Positions 37,878 through 47,231 of a stretch of DNA of 64,000 nucleotides are shown here, piece by piece. A model generated the notes under the pieces. It searched no databases. It had not been told where the DNA came from and was given only the letters and a program-made list of their open reading frames with translations. This DNA comes from Pseudoxanthomonas suwonensis (GTDB lineage Bacteria; Pseudomonadota; Gammaproteobacteria; Xanthomonadales; Xanthomonadaceae), in the NCBI RefSeq assembly GCF_000972865.1, contig NZ_CP011144.1, positions 496,001 through 560,000 of the forward strand, written 5' to 3'. The first letter of the stretch is position 1. Each line of letters begins with the position of its first letter. A program made the position numbers and the translations under genes.

Positions 37878-38738
37878 TCAGAAGCGGCCTTCCTGGAAGT
37901 CGACGAAGGCCTGCATCAGCTCCTGGCGGGTGTTCATCACGAACGGCCCGTGCCGCGCCACCGGCTCGCGCAGCGGCGTGCCGGCGACCAGGATCAGGCG
38001 CGCGCCGCCACTGCCGGCGCGCAGCGCCAGCGCGCCGCCGCCGCCGAGCACGCCCATCTCATGGTTCTCCAGCGGGCGCGCGTCCTCGCCCTCGCCCACC
38101 GCCAGCGCGCCCTCGAACACGTAGGCGAAGGCGTTGTGGCCCGCGGGCAGCGCGTACTGCCAGGCCACGCCCGGTTCCAGCGCGATGTCCAGATACAGCG
38201 GATCGGTGGCCGGCTGCGCGATCGGGCCGACGGTGTCGCCGACCCGGCCGGCGATCACCTTCACCTCCACCCCCGGCGCCGGCCGCGCGACCGGGATCCG
38301 GTCGGGGGCGAACTCCTGGTAGCGCGGGTCGGTCATCTTCTCGCGCGCCGGCAGGTTCACCCACAGCTGGAAGCCGCGCATGCGCCCGGACTCCTGCTCG
38401 GGCATCTCCGAATGGACCAGGCCGCGGCCGGCGGTCATCCATTGCACGCTGCCCGGGGTCAGCAGGCCCTCGTTGCCGTGGTTGTCCTGGTGCCGCATGC
38501 GCCCGTCGAGCATGTAGGTGACCGTCTCGAAGCCGCGGTGCGGATGGCTGGGGAAGCCGGCGATGTAGTCCTCGGCCTTGTCGGTGCCGAACTCGTCCAG
38601 CAGCAGGAACGGGTCCAGTTCCGGCAGGTCCGGCCCACCGATCACCCGGGTCAGCTTGACCCCGGCGCCGTCGGAAGTGGCGCGGCCGCGGATCGTGCGG
38701 ACGATGCGGGCGGGGGTGGTGTCGAGCGACGCGTTCAT
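37878..38738 (-). CDS. Pirin family protein
   Basis: 286 residues, double-stranded beta-helix (cupin) fold. Metal ligands in FPSHPHRGFETVTYML and HQDNHGNEG with the following Glu; second cupin from about residue 170. Bacterial pirins such as YhhW can have quercetinase activity; others are regulators. GGAG nine bases upstream supports MNASLDTT over the ATG eleven codons earlier. Confidence 0.9.
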   Translation of the reverse strand: MNASLDTTPARIVRTIRGRATSDGAGVKLTRVIGGPDLPELDPFLLLDEFGTDKAEDYIAGFPSHPHRGFETVTYMLDGRMRHQDNHGNEGLLTPGSVQWMTAGRGLVHSEMPEQESGRMRGFQLWVNLPAREKMTDPRYQEFAPDRIPVARPAPGVEVKVIAGRVGDTVGPIAQPATDPLYLDIALEPGVAWQYALPAGHNAFAYVFEGALAVGEGEDARPLENHEMGVLGGGGALALRAGSGGARLILVAGTPLREPVARHGPFVMNTRQELMQAFVDFQEGRF

Positions 38739-38869
38739 GGCATGGGTCTCCAGTTCCGGCATGGGCATGACCGGCAAGATGGCGGCGTACCGGCCGCCGC
38801 GGAACCGGCAACCGCGTAACCGTCCGTTCCATCGCCGTCGCCGATCCGCGCCAAGCAGCGGCGGCACGC

Positions 38870-39529
38870 TCAGGCGCGTGGCGGCTCCGGCATCCGCCGC
38901 CAGCGCTCCGGAACGGCGCTGGCCGCCAGCATGGCGCGCGCCCGCGGCGAGCGCACGAACCACTCCGCCAGCAGCAGGTTCGGCACCCAGCACAGCCAGG
39001 CGATGGCCGGATACGCGACCGTGAACGAGATGCCGGCCAGCTGGCTCGATCCCAGGTAGATCCGCAGCGTCACCGCCGCCAGGGTCAGCGCGTAGCTGCG
39101 CACCATCCAGTCGCGGTGCGCGGCCAGGCGGCGACCGCGGATCGCCCGCACCGCCAGCGCGGTGGTCGCCAGCCAGCACAGGCCCAGCAGCGCGAAGCCG
39201 GTCGCGGCCACCGCCCCGGTCAGCGCGTGCGGGGCCAGTACCAGCGCCGACAGTCCGCCGACGCCCACGGCCGCCGCATACACGCGGCCGAGCCAGCGGT
39301 GCAGGCCCAGCCAGCGGTTGCGCAGTCGGGTGTTCAACTGGAACGCACCGGCCGCCAACGCCACGCCGCCGCCCAGGAGATGGCCCCAGGCCGCCAGCGG
39401 CCGCTGCCCGAACAGGTCGCGCACCAGTGGCGGACGCCACTCCGGTGTGAGCGCGACGGCAAAGGCGTACGCCGCCACCGCCAACGCCAGCACGGCCATC
39501 GCCACCCAGCCAAGGCGGTTCCAGCGCAT
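38870..39529 (-). CDS. DUF2306 membrane protein
   Basis: 219 residues, about seven hydrophobic helices. DUF2306 marks: FQLNTRLRNRWLGLHRWLGRVY and AAHRDWMVRSYALTLAAVTLRIYLG with conserved His residues that might bind haem or metal. Function unknown. Confidence 0.82.
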   Translation of the reverse strand: MRWNRLGWVAMAVLALAVAAYAFAVALTPEWRPPLVRDLFGQRPLAAWGHLLGGGVALAAGAFQLNTRLRNRWLGLHRWLGRVYAAAVGVGGLSALVLAPHALTGAVAATGFALLGLCWLATTALAVRAIRGRRLAAHRDWMVRSYALTLAAVTLRIYLGSSQLAGISFTVAYPAIAWLCWVPNLLLAEWFVRSPRARAMLAASAVPERWRRMPEPPRA

Positions 39530-39573
39530 CGCCCCCTCCCTATCCCCGTGCAGCATGCGCCCGCGCGCGCAAC

Positions 39574-40935
39574 TCAGGCAACGTAGACGGACTTGATGTT
39601 CATGAATTCGTGGATGCCGTGCTCGGCCAGTTCGCGGCCAAAGCCCGAACGCTTGGTCCCGCCGAACGGCAGGCGCACGTCGCTGCGGACGATGGCGTTG
39701 ACGAAGGCCGCGCCGACCTGCAGCTGCCGTGCGACCCGCTCGCCACGCTCCGGATCGCCGCTCCAGACGCTGCCGCCGAGGCCGAAGGTCGTGTCGTTGG
39801 CCACCCGCACGGCCTCGGCCTCGTCCTTGACCCGCAGGATGCTGGCGACCGGGCCGAACAACTCCTCCTCGTAGGCCGGCATGCCCGGTGCGACCGCGTC
39901 GAGGATCGATGCCGGGTAGCCGGCGTAGGACGCATCGGGCTCGCAGCCCAGCAGCGGCCTGGCGCCCTTGGCGATGCTGTCGCGCACCTGCTTGTGCAGT
40001 TCGTCGCGCAGGTCCTGGCGCGCCAGCGGCGCCAGGGTGGTGGCCGCGTCGTCCGGATCGCCCAGGCGCAGCTTCGCCGCGGCCTCGGCGAACCGCTCCA
40101 CGAACCGGTCGGCGATGGCTTCCACCACGATGAAGCGCTTGGCCGCGATGCAGGTCTGTCCCGAGTTGCCGAAACGCGAGGCCACAGCACCGGCCACGGC
40201 CTGGTCCAGGTCGGCGTCCTCCAGCACCACGAAGGCGTCGCTGCCGCCCAGTTCCATCACGCACTTCTTCAGTTGCTGGCCGGCGGTGCCGGCCACCGAG
40301 CGGCCGGCGCGCTCGCTGCCGGTCAGGGTCACCGCGACCACGCGCGGGTCGCGCAGGACCGCGGCGGCCTGCTCGTTGTCGATGTGCAGCACACCGAACA
40401 CGCCCGGCGGCAATCCGGCCTCCTCCAGCGCCTGCGCGATCAGGTCGGCGCAGCGCGGCACGTTGCTGGCGTGCTTGAGCACGGCGACATTGCCGGCCAT
40501 CAGCGCCGGGGCAAGGAAGCGGAATACCTGCCAGACCGGGAAGTTCCAGGGCATCACCGCCAGCACGCAGCCCAGTGGTTCGTAGCGCACGTAGCTGCGC
40601 CGGCCGTCGGTGGCGATGGCCTGGTCCTGCAGGTAGCCGGCGGCGTGCGCGGCGTAGTAGTCGCAGGCATCAGCGCACTTGTCGACCTCGGCCAGCGCCT
40701 CCTTGCGCAGCTTGCCCATCTCGGCGGTCATGGTTTGCTGCAGGTCGCCACGACGGCTACGCAGCGCGGCGGCGATCGCGCGCAGCACCTCTCCTCGCGA
40801 TTCCAGGCTGCGCTGCGACCAGCCGGGGAACGCCGCCTGCGCGGCGGCCAGCACCGCGTCGACCTGCGCCGGCGCCATCAGCTCGTGGCGGTATTCGACC
40901 TGGCCGGTCGCGGGGTTGATGGTCTCGACGGTCAT
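39574..40935 (-). CDS. NAD(P)-dependent succinate-semialdehyde-type dehydrogenase
   Basis: 453 residues, the short SSADH type. VLAVMPWNFPVWQVFRFLAPALMAGN, the catalytic Glu in MELGGSDAFVV, the catalytic Cys in FGNSGQTCIAAKRF, and PYEEELFGPV-like YEEELFGPVASILRV. Would oxidise succinate semialdehyde (or a related aminoaldehyde) to the acid. It lies 0.8 kb from the end of the polyamine operon in the same direction, so it may complete putrescine catabolism; a low-GC gene separates them. Confidence 0.88.
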   Translation of the reverse strand: MTVETINPATGQVEYRHELMAPAQVDAVLAAAQAAFPGWSQRSLESRGEVLRAIAAALRSRRGDLQQTMTAEMGKLRKEALAEVDKCADACDYYAAHAAGYLQDQAIATDGRRSYVRYEPLGCVLAVMPWNFPVWQVFRFLAPALMAGNVAVLKHASNVPRCADLIAQALEEAGLPPGVFGVLHIDNEQAAAVLRDPRVVAVTLTGSERAGRSVAGTAGQQLKKCVMELGGSDAFVVLEDADLDQAVAGAVASRFGNSGQTCIAAKRFIVVEAIADRFVERFAEAAAKLRLGDPDDAATTLAPLARQDLRDELHKQVRDSIAKGARPLLGCEPDASYAGYPASILDAVAPGMPAYEEELFGPVASILRVKDEAEAVRVANDTTFGLGGSVWSGDPERGERVARQLQVGAAFVNAIVRSDVRLPFGGTKRSGFGRELAEHGIHEFMNIKSVYVA

Positions 40936-41128
40936 CGCGTTATCGCCTGCCCTCGGCTTATGCACGGAACGGAAGTGTCGCGTCCGTGGCGTTAGGAAGG
41001 TCTGAATAGTGGGGCCATCCCCACGGAGACTTGGATCCACTGACTTTGCTTTCAGGGTACCTACTTTTCCGGCAGTTCGTAGCCGAATACCAGGTGACTT
41101 GCTACTGAGCCCAGCTCTACCTTCGACA

Positions 41129-41668
41129 TCATAGTCTGTCACTCCAGATGTCTATACCTAGAAGTTCACACGCCCTACCGTCAGCTCTACTTGTCATATC
41201 AGTGAACTGCTCCTCCGTAAGCACCCTCTCACCCATGTGAATGCCATCGTCGTAATCCAAGAATGGAATTCGATTGCTAACAAACGTCGGACCAGACTTT
41301 CCGTCTCTCAAGAATAGAATTCTTGCTTTTCCGTCCCTTGTCCTGTGTCCGGGTTCATGAGGGTCGTCTCGCCTGACAAGCAGCTTAAAGGAGGAGACAG
41401 GATTCCCCTTGTATTGGCGGAGCACATCGATATCAGTCACATAAACCGTGCCTCCCAAGTCTGACAACACTTCGCTGTCCGTAACTCGATCTTGGGCTAG
41501 AACCACTGTATCGGCTCCGAAAACTACGCATCGAACAACCTCTTCGAGCTGCTCGGATCTGGAGGAGTCCCTCTCATATGTGGCGGGAACCTGCTCAGGC
41601 GCAGGCGCCTCCTGCGCACAGGCTGCCTGCAGTAAAAAAAGGAGCGCGGCAACAAATCGCGTACGCAT
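41129..41668 (-). CDS. Hypothetical secreted protein, low-GC orphan
   Basis: 179 residues. Signal peptide (MRTRFVAALLFLLQAACAQE) with a cysteine at the cleavage region; possibly a lipoprotein, but the lipobox is poor. The mature part has two distant cysteines (VVRCVVF and RACELLG) and no family I recognise. Base composition near 50 percent GC and codons such as AGA and ATA contrast with neighbours, suggesting recent transfer. The low-GC stretch continues to about 40980. Confidence 0.7.
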   Translation of the reverse strand: MRTRFVAALLFLLQAACAQEAPAPEQVPATYERDSSRSEQLEEVVRCVVFGADTVVLAQDRVTDSEVLSDLGGTVYVTDIDVLRQYKGNPVSSFKLLVRRDDPHEPGHRTRDGKARILFLRDGKSGPTFVSNRIPFLDYDDGIHMGERVLTEEQFTDMTSRADGRACELLGIDIWSDRL

Positions 41669-41697
41669 GTGGTCACCAAGGGAGCTGGCAGTGCCGG

Positions 41698-41730
41698 GTT
41701 CCCGCCTATGCGGGAACGACGAGCAAGAAC
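41698..41730 (+). repeat. Short palindromic repeat, family B (copy 2)
   Basis: Stem GTTCCCGC/GCGGGAAC around CTAT and the shared tail GACGAGCAAGAAC. Lies between the low-GC gene and the end of spuH, at the boundary of the foreign-looking segment. Confidence 0.8.
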
Positions 41731-41761
41731 TGAGTCGGTCCATCGCCGTATTCGCGCCGCC

Positions 41762-42607
41762 TCACCCGTTCTCCTGCAGCGCCAGCTGCATGTCGCGCTG
41801 GCGGCGCCTGTCCTCGCGGAACATCAGCCACCAGCCGATCACCGCGGCGATCGACACGAACATGATCATCAGCGTCGCCAGGGCATTGATCTTCGGACTC
41901 ACCCCCAGCCGCACCGAGGAGAAGATCTTGATCGGCAGCGTGGTCGAGTCCGGCCCGGCGACGAAGCTGGCGATCACCACGTCGTCCAGCGACAGGGTGA
42001 AGGCCAGCAGCCAGCCGCTGACCAGGGCAGGAGCAATTATCGGCAGGGTGATCAGGAAAAACACCTTGAGCCGGTTGGCGCCCAGGTCCATCGCCGCCTC
42101 CTCCAGCGACTTGTCCAGGTCCTGCAGGCGCGAGGACACCACCACGGTGACGAAGGACACGGTCAGGGTCACGTGCGCGATCCAGATCGCGACCATGCCC
42201 TTGGACGGGATGCCCATCGACGCACCGACCGAGACCAGCATCAGCAGGATCGACAGGCCGATGATCACCTCCGGCATCACCAGCGGCGCGGTGATCAGCG
42301 CGCCGAACACGGTCTTGCCGGGGAAGCGGCGGAAGCGGGTCATCACCATCGCACCGAGGGTACCGATGACCGTAGCCGCGGTCGCGGTCCAGAAGGCGAT
42401 GCGCAGGCTGACCCAGGCCGCCTCCAGGATCTGGCGGTCGCGCAGCAGTTCGCCGTACCACTTGACCGAGAACCCGGCCCAGACCGTGGCCAGGCGCGAG
42501 GAATTGAACGAGTACACGATCAGCAGCACGATCGGCAGGTACAGGAAGGCGAAGCCCAGCGCCAGCACCGACCAGCGCAGCAGGCGTTGTCCGAAGGTCG
42601 GGTTCAT
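41762..42607 (-). CDS. spuH: Polyamine ABC transporter permease (PotI/SpuH type)
   Basis: 281 residues, six transmembrane helices, with the permease EAA loop SLEEAAMDLGANRLKVFFLITLPII. Starts MNPTFGQRLLRWSVLALGFAFLYLPI, like PotI. Overlaps spuG by 4 bases. Last gene of the transporter operon. In the same position as spuH of P. aeruginosa. Confidence 0.94.
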   Translation of the reverse strand: MNPTFGQRLLRWSVLALGFAFLYLPIVLLIVYSFNSSRLATVWAGFSVKWYGELLRDRQILEAAWVSLRIAFWTATAATVIGTLGAMVMTRFRRFPGKTVFGALITAPLVMPEVIIGLSILLMLVSVGASMGIPSKGMVAIWIAHVTLTVSFVTVVVSSRLQDLDKSLEEAAMDLGANRLKVFFLITLPIIAPALVSGWLLAFTLSLDDVVIASFVAGPDSTTLPIKIFSSVRLGVSPKINALATLMIMFVSIAAVIGWWLMFREDRRRQRDMQLALQENG

Positions 42608-43515
42608 GTCAGCCGGCCCTCCATTTCCTTCTGCTGGAAGCGGTTGAAGATCAGGATCGGCACCAGCAGCAGCAACAGCATCACGATCGCCACCGCCGAG
42701 GCCGCCGGCCAGTCGCGGTTGTTGAAGAACTCGCCCCACAGCACCCGGCCGATCATCAGCGTGTCCGGCCCGCCCAGCATCTCCGGGATCACGAACTCGC
42801 CCACCGCCGGGATCATCACCAGCATGCAGCCGGCGATGATCCCCGAGCGCGACAGCGGCACGGTGATGCGCAGGAACGCCTGCCAGGGCTTGGCGCCCAG
42901 GTCGTAGGCCGCCTCCAGCAGGCGCAGGTCCAGCTTGACCAGGTTGGCGTACAGCGGCAGCACCATGAACGGCAGGTAGCAGTAGACGATGCCGATGTAG
43001 GCGGCCAGCGGGGTGTAGAGGATGCGCAGCGGCGTGTCGATCACGCCCAGCGACAGCAGCGTGCGGTTGAGGATGCCGTTGGCGTCGAGGATGCCGACCC
43101 AGGCGTAGACCCGCAGCAGGAACGAGATCCACGACGGCAGCACCACCGCCATCAGCGCGATGTTGCGGGTCGACGGTTTCATCCGCGCGATGAAGTAGGC
43201 CATCGGGTAGCCGATGGCCAGGCACAGCAGGGTCGACACCGCCGCGATCTTGATCGAGCTCAGGTAGGCCAGCACGTACTGGGCGTCGGTAAACAGGGCC
43301 ACGTAGTTGCCCAGGTTCAGGCGCAGGGTCAGCGCCTTGTCCACGTACTCCAGCACCGGCGTGTACGGCGGCATCGCGATGGCCAGCCGCGAGAACGAGA
43401 TCTTCAGCACGATCAGGAACGGGATCGCGAAGAATACTAATAGCCACAGGAACGGCACCGCGATCACCGCCCAGCGGCCGCCCGGCACGAACCGCTTCAG
43501 CGCGCGCGCGTTCAT
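42604..43515 (-). CDS. spuG: Polyamine ABC transporter permease (PotH/SpuG type)
   Basis: 303 residues, six transmembrane helices; EAA loop RLLEAAYDLGAKPWQAFLRITVPL, and the PotH-type end GEFVIPEMLGGPDTLMIGRVLWGEFFNNRDWP. Overlaps both neighbours by 4 bases (ATGA), so translation of spuF, spuG and spuH is coupled. Confidence 0.95.
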   Translation of the reverse strand: MNARALKRFVPGGRWAVIAVPFLWLLVFFAIPFLIVLKISFSRLAIAMPPYTPVLEYVDKALTLRLNLGNYVALFTDAQYVLAYLSSIKIAAVSTLLCLAIGYPMAYFIARMKPSTRNIALMAVVLPSWISFLLRVYAWVGILDANGILNRTLLSLGVIDTPLRILYTPLAAYIGIVYCYLPFMVLPLYANLVKLDLRLLEAAYDLGAKPWQAFLRITVPLSRSGIIAGCMLVMIPAVGEFVIPEMLGGPDTLMIGRVLWGEFFNNRDWPAASAVAIVMLLLLLVPILIFNRFQQKEMEGRLT

Positions 43516-44648
43516 GAGGTCAGCACCACGCCGTCGTTGTCGCCCCACCACAGCCACACCTGGTCGCCCCAGGTCATGCCCTCGCTGGCCCAGCGCTGCT
43601 GGTTGGTGAAGTTGGCCATCAGCCTGACCCCGCTGGGCAGGCGCACGTGGTAGACCGAATGGCTTCCGAAGTAGGCGATGTCCTCGATGGTGCCGCGCGC
43701 CTTGTTGTAGGGCTGGCCCGGCTCGTCCTTGCCGATGCCCAGCTTCTCCGGGCGCAGCGCGAACGACACCTGCTGGCCCTCGAAGCCGGTGATGCCGTGG
43801 CCGATGTGGATGGTCCCGTCGAACGCCGGGGTGCGCAGGGTCACGTAGTCCGGTTCGTCCTGGTCGATGGTGGCGTCGACCAGGTTGACCGAGCCGATGA
43901 ACTCGGCGGCGAAGCGGTTGGCCGGCTGCTCGTAGATCTCGTCCGGGGTGCCGACCTGCTGGATCCAGCCCTGGTCCATCAGCGCGATCCGGGTGGCCAT
44001 GGTCATCGCCTCCTCCTGGTCGTGGGTGACCATCACGCAGGTCACCCCGGAGCCCTCGATGATGTTGACCAGCTCCAGCTGCATGCGCGAGCGCAGCTTC
44101 TTGTCCAGCGCGCCCATCGGCTCGTCGAGCAGGAGCAGCTTGGGCCCCTTGGCCAGCGAGCGTGCCAGCGCCACGCGCTGCTGCTGGCCGCCGGAGAGCT
44201 GGTGCGGCTTGCGCTTGGCCAGCTTGCCCAGCTGCACCAGCTCCAGCATCTCGGCCACGCGCTTCCTGATCGCGTCCTTGCCCAGCCCGTCCTGCTTGAG
44301 GCCGAAGGCGATGTTCTGCTCCACGGTCATGTGCGGGAACAGCGCGTAGGACTGGAACATCATGTTGATCGGCCGCTCGTACGGCGGCAGCTCGTTCATG
44401 ACCTCGCCGTCGAGCACGATCTTGCCCTTGGTCGGCTTCTCGAAGCCCCCCAGGCAGCGCAGCAGGGTCGACTTGCCGCTGCCCGAGCCGCCCAGCAGGG
44501 CGAAGATTTCGCCCTTGCGGATGTCCAGGCTGACGTCGTCGACGGCGACGAAGCCGTCGAACTCCTTGCGCACGCCCTCGATCCGCAGGTAGCGCTCGCT
44601 GCCGGCTTCGGCCGGGAATCCGTTGCCGCGTTCGTTGTTCGCCACCAT
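43512..44648 (-). CDS. spuF: Polyamine ABC transporter ATPase (PotG/SpuF type)
   Basis: 378 residues. Walker A GGSGSGKST, signature LSGGQQQR, Walker B LLLLDEPMGALD, switch His in VTHDQEEAM; a C-terminal TOBE domain (VSFALRPEKLGIG) typical of this importer group. Energises uptake of putrescine/spermidine through the SpuG-SpuH channel. Confidence 0.96.
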   Translation of the reverse strand: MVANNERGNGFPAEAGSERYLRIEGVRKEFDGFVAVDDVSLDIRKGEIFALLGGSGSGKSTLLRCLGGFEKPTKGKIVLDGEVMNELPPYERPINMMFQSYALFPHMTVEQNIAFGLKQDGLGKDAIRKRVAEMLELVQLGKLAKRKPHQLSGGQQQRVALARSLAKGPKLLLLDEPMGALDKKLRSRMQLELVNIIEGSGVTCVMVTHDQEEAMTMATRIALMDQGWIQQVGTPDEIYEQPANRFAAEFIGSVNLVDATIDQDEPDYVTLRTPAFDGTIHIGHGITGFEGQQVSFALRPEKLGIGKDEPGQPYNKARGTIEDIAYFGSHSVYHVRLPSGVRLMANFTNQQRWASEGMTWGDQVWLWWGDNDGVVLTS

Positions 44649-44711
44649 GGCCGCTCCAGGAGGTGGGAAGGCGGGCGGACCGGTGGACCGGCCCGCGCCG
44701 CTGCGATCAGC

Positions 44712-45854
44712 CTAGCGGCCGGTCTTCAGTTCGGTCCACAGCCGGGTGTACTGGCGGTCGACCTCCGGCGGCAGCACCGCCAGGGTGAACAGCTTGGCCG
44801 CGGTCTCGTCCGGCGGGTAGATGGTCGGATCGTCGCGGATCGCCTCGTCCACCAGCGGCAGCGACGGCGCCACCGGGTTGGGGAAGCTGACGTAGTTGGT
44901 GTTGGCCGCCGCCACCTCCGGGCGCAGCAGGTAGTCGATGAACGCGTAGGCGTTGTCGAGGTTCTTCGCATCCGCCGGGATGGCGAGCATGTCGAAGAAC
45001 AGCGACGTGCCCTCCTTCGGGATCGAGTAGGCCACGTTGACGCCGTTGCCGGACTCCGCGGCGCGGTCGCGCGCCTGCAGCACGTCGCCGGACCAGCCGA
45101 ACACCAGGCAGGCGCTGCCGTTGGCCAGCGCGTCGATGTACTGGCTGGAGTGGAAGGTCTGCACGTACGGGCGCACCCGCTTGAGCAGCGCAGTGGCCTT
45201 GTCGATCACCGCCGGGTCGGTGCTGTTGGGGTCCTCGCCCAGGTAGTTGAGGACGACCGGCACCACCTCGGACGGGGTGTCGAGGAAAATCACCCCGCAG
45301 TCCTTCATCCTGGCGATGTTCTCCGGCTTGAACACCAGGTCCCAGCTGTCGGCGATCTCGGTGCCGCCGAAGGCCGCGGTCAGCTTGTCGACGTTGTAGC
45401 CGATGCCGGTGGTGCCCCACAGGTACGGGACCGAGTACTGGTTGCCCGGGTCCTGCACCGCGATGCTCTCCAGCAGTGCCGGATCGAGGTTGCCGTAGTT
45501 CTTGAGCCTGGACTTGTCGATCGGCTGGAACACGCCGGCCTGGATCTGCCGGCCGAGGAAGTTCAGCGAGGGCACCACCACGTCGAAGCCCGACCCGCCG
45601 GCCAGCAGCTTGGCCTCCAGCACCTCGTTGCTGTCGAACACGCCGTAGTTGACCCGGGTGCCGTACTCGCGCTCGAAGTCCGGCACGGTGTCCTCGGCGA
45701 TGTAGTCGGACCAGTTATAGACGTTCAGCACGCCCGCCGCGTTCGCCGCCGCATTCCCCGCGGCCGGTTCCTGCCTGCCGCACCCGGCAAGCGCCAGTAT
45801 CGCGATGCCCGCGGCCAGTCCCGTCAGCCGCCAATCCACTTTGCTCATGCCCAT
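44712..45854 (-). CDS. Polyamine-binding lipoprotein, putrescine-type pocket (PotF/SpuD-like)
   Basis: 380 residues with lipobox LAGC (C25), so membrane-anchored rather than freely periplasmic as PotF is in E. coli. The PotF pocket is kept: NWSDYI (W48-S49-D50), GWSGDV, and FFDMLAIP in which F286 lies where PotF has F276. These residues predict a preference for putrescine. Second of two binding proteins in the operon, about 60 percent similar to the first by eye. In position order it would be spuE, but the pocket is SpuD-like. Confidence 0.93.
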   Translation of the reverse strand: MGMSKVDWRLTGLAAGIAILALAGCGRQEPAAGNAAANAAGVLNVYNWSDYIAEDTVPDFEREYGTRVNYGVFDSNEVLEAKLLAGGSGFDVVVPSLNFLGRQIQAGVFQPIDKSRLKNYGNLDPALLESIAVQDPGNQYSVPYLWGTTGIGYNVDKLTAAFGGTEIADSWDLVFKPENIARMKDCGVIFLDTPSEVVPVVLNYLGEDPNSTDPAVIDKATALLKRVRPYVQTFHSSQYIDALANGSACLVFGWSGDVLQARDRAAESGNGVNVAYSIPKEGTSLFFDMLAIPADAKNLDNAYAFIDYLLRPEVAAANTNYVSFPNPVAPSLPLVDEAIRDDPTIYPPDETAAKLFTLAVLPPEVDRQYTRLWTELKTGR

Positions 45855-46048
45855 CGTCGTATCCCCATCGCCCCGCAGGGCCTGTCGGTTGTCCACGACG
45901 CCACCATGCGGCGGGCGTCCCCGGGTTCCCCTCCCTTCGACCCTCCCCCACACCTGCCTTGCACTCCACCGCGACGCGACCGTGTCCACCGCCGCTCCCG
46001 CCCCCCGATCGGCCGCGGTCGCGGCCGGCCGGGTTCACGCCGCCGGCG

Positions 46049-47176
46049 TCAGCGGCCGGTCTTGATCTCCGTCCACAGCCGCGTGTACAGCTTGTCGGTC
46101 TCCGGCGAATTGATCGCGTAGGTGAACAGCTTGGCCTTCACGTCGTCCGGCGGATAGATCGTCGGGTCGTCGCGGATCGCCTCGTCCACCAGCGGCGTGG
46201 CGGTGAGCACCGGGTTGGCGTACTGGATGTAGTTGGTGTTGTTGGCCGCCACCTGCGGTTCCAGCAGGTAGTTGATGAACGCGTAGGCGTTGTCCGGGTG
46301 CCGGGCGTCGGCCGGGATCGCCAGCATGTCGAACCACTGCGGCGCCCCTTCCTGCGGGATCGAGAAGCCGACGTTGACGCCGTTGCCGGCCTCCTCGGCG
46401 CGGTCGCGCGCCTGGATGATGTCGCCCGACCAGCCCACCACCAGGCAGGTGGTGCCGTTGGCCAGCGAACTGACGTACTGGCTGGAGTGGAAGTTCTGCA
46501 CGTAGGGGCGGATGCCCTTGATCAGCTCGGCCGCCTTCTGGATCGTCGCCGGATCGCTGCTGTGCGGGTCTTCGCCCAGGTAGTGCAGCGCGATCGGGAT
46601 CATGTCCGACGGAGTGTCGAGCAGGGTCACGCCGCAGTCCTTGAGCTTGCTGAGCTTGGCCGGATCGAACACCAGGCTCCAGCTGTCGGTCACGTCGGTG
46701 CTGCCGAACACCGCTTCGATCTTGTCGACGTTGAAGCCGATGCCGGTGGTGCCGGTCATGTACGGCACGCCGTACTGGTTGCCCGGGTCCTGCGAGGCGA
46801 TGCGTTCCATCATCGCCGGGTCCAGGTTGGCCAGGTTCGGGATCTTGCTCTTGTCCAGCGGCTTGAACACGCCGGCCTGGATCTGGCGGCCAAAGAAGTT
46901 CAGGGTCGGCACCACGATGTCGTAGCCGCTGGAACCGGCCAGCAGCTTGGTCTCCAGCACCTCGTCGCTGTCGTAGACGTCGTAGGTGACGCGGATTCCG
47001 GTCTGCTGCTCGAAGTCGGGGATGGTTTCCTCGGCGATGTAGTCCGAGTAGTTGTAGACGTTGAGCACCTTCTCCGCGCCGGCGGCGGATCCGCCGTCCT
47101 TGCCGCCGCAGGCGGCTAGCAGCGTGGCGGCGATGCCGGCCGTCAGCAGGCTCGTGGTCAGCAGGCGCAGCTTCAT
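46049..47176 (-). CDS. Polyamine-binding lipoprotein, spermidine-type pocket (SpuE-like)
   Basis: 375 residues with lipobox LAAC (C23). Compared with the neighbouring paralogue, the pocket has Y43 in NYSDYI and, decisively, W281 in QWFDMLAIP where PotF has Phe; PotD and SpuE carry Trp there. This predicts a preference for spermidine. Start at MKLRLL, preceded by AAGGAG. It follows spuC by 55 bases. In position order it would be spuD. Confidence 0.93.
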   Translation of the reverse strand: MKLRLLTTSLLTAGIAATLLAACGGKDGGSAAGAEKVLNVYNYSDYIAEETIPDFEQQTGIRVTYDVYDSDEVLETKLLAGSSGYDIVVPTLNFFGRQIQAGVFKPLDKSKIPNLANLDPAMMERIASQDPGNQYGVPYMTGTTGIGFNVDKIEAVFGSTDVTDSWSLVFDPAKLSKLKDCGVTLLDTPSDMIPIALHYLGEDPHSSDPATIQKAAELIKGIRPYVQNFHSSQYVSSLANGTTCLVVGWSGDIIQARDRAEEAGNGVNVGFSIPQEGAPQWFDMLAIPADARHPDNAYAFINYLLEPQVAANNTNYIQYANPVLTATPLVDEAIRDDPTIYPPDDVKAKLFTYAINSPETDKLYTRLWTEIKTGR

Positions 47177-47231
47177 GAGGGTGCTCCTTGTCACGGTTTC
47201 GGGGGGTCGGGGCAGCGTACCGCCGCCATGG

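Noticed and set aside
40936..41128. N-terminal extension of the dehydrogenase into the low-GC segment
   Set aside because: The frame is open, but the family start MTVETINPATG fits exactly and the upstream translation shows no resemblance to aldehyde dehydrogenases.
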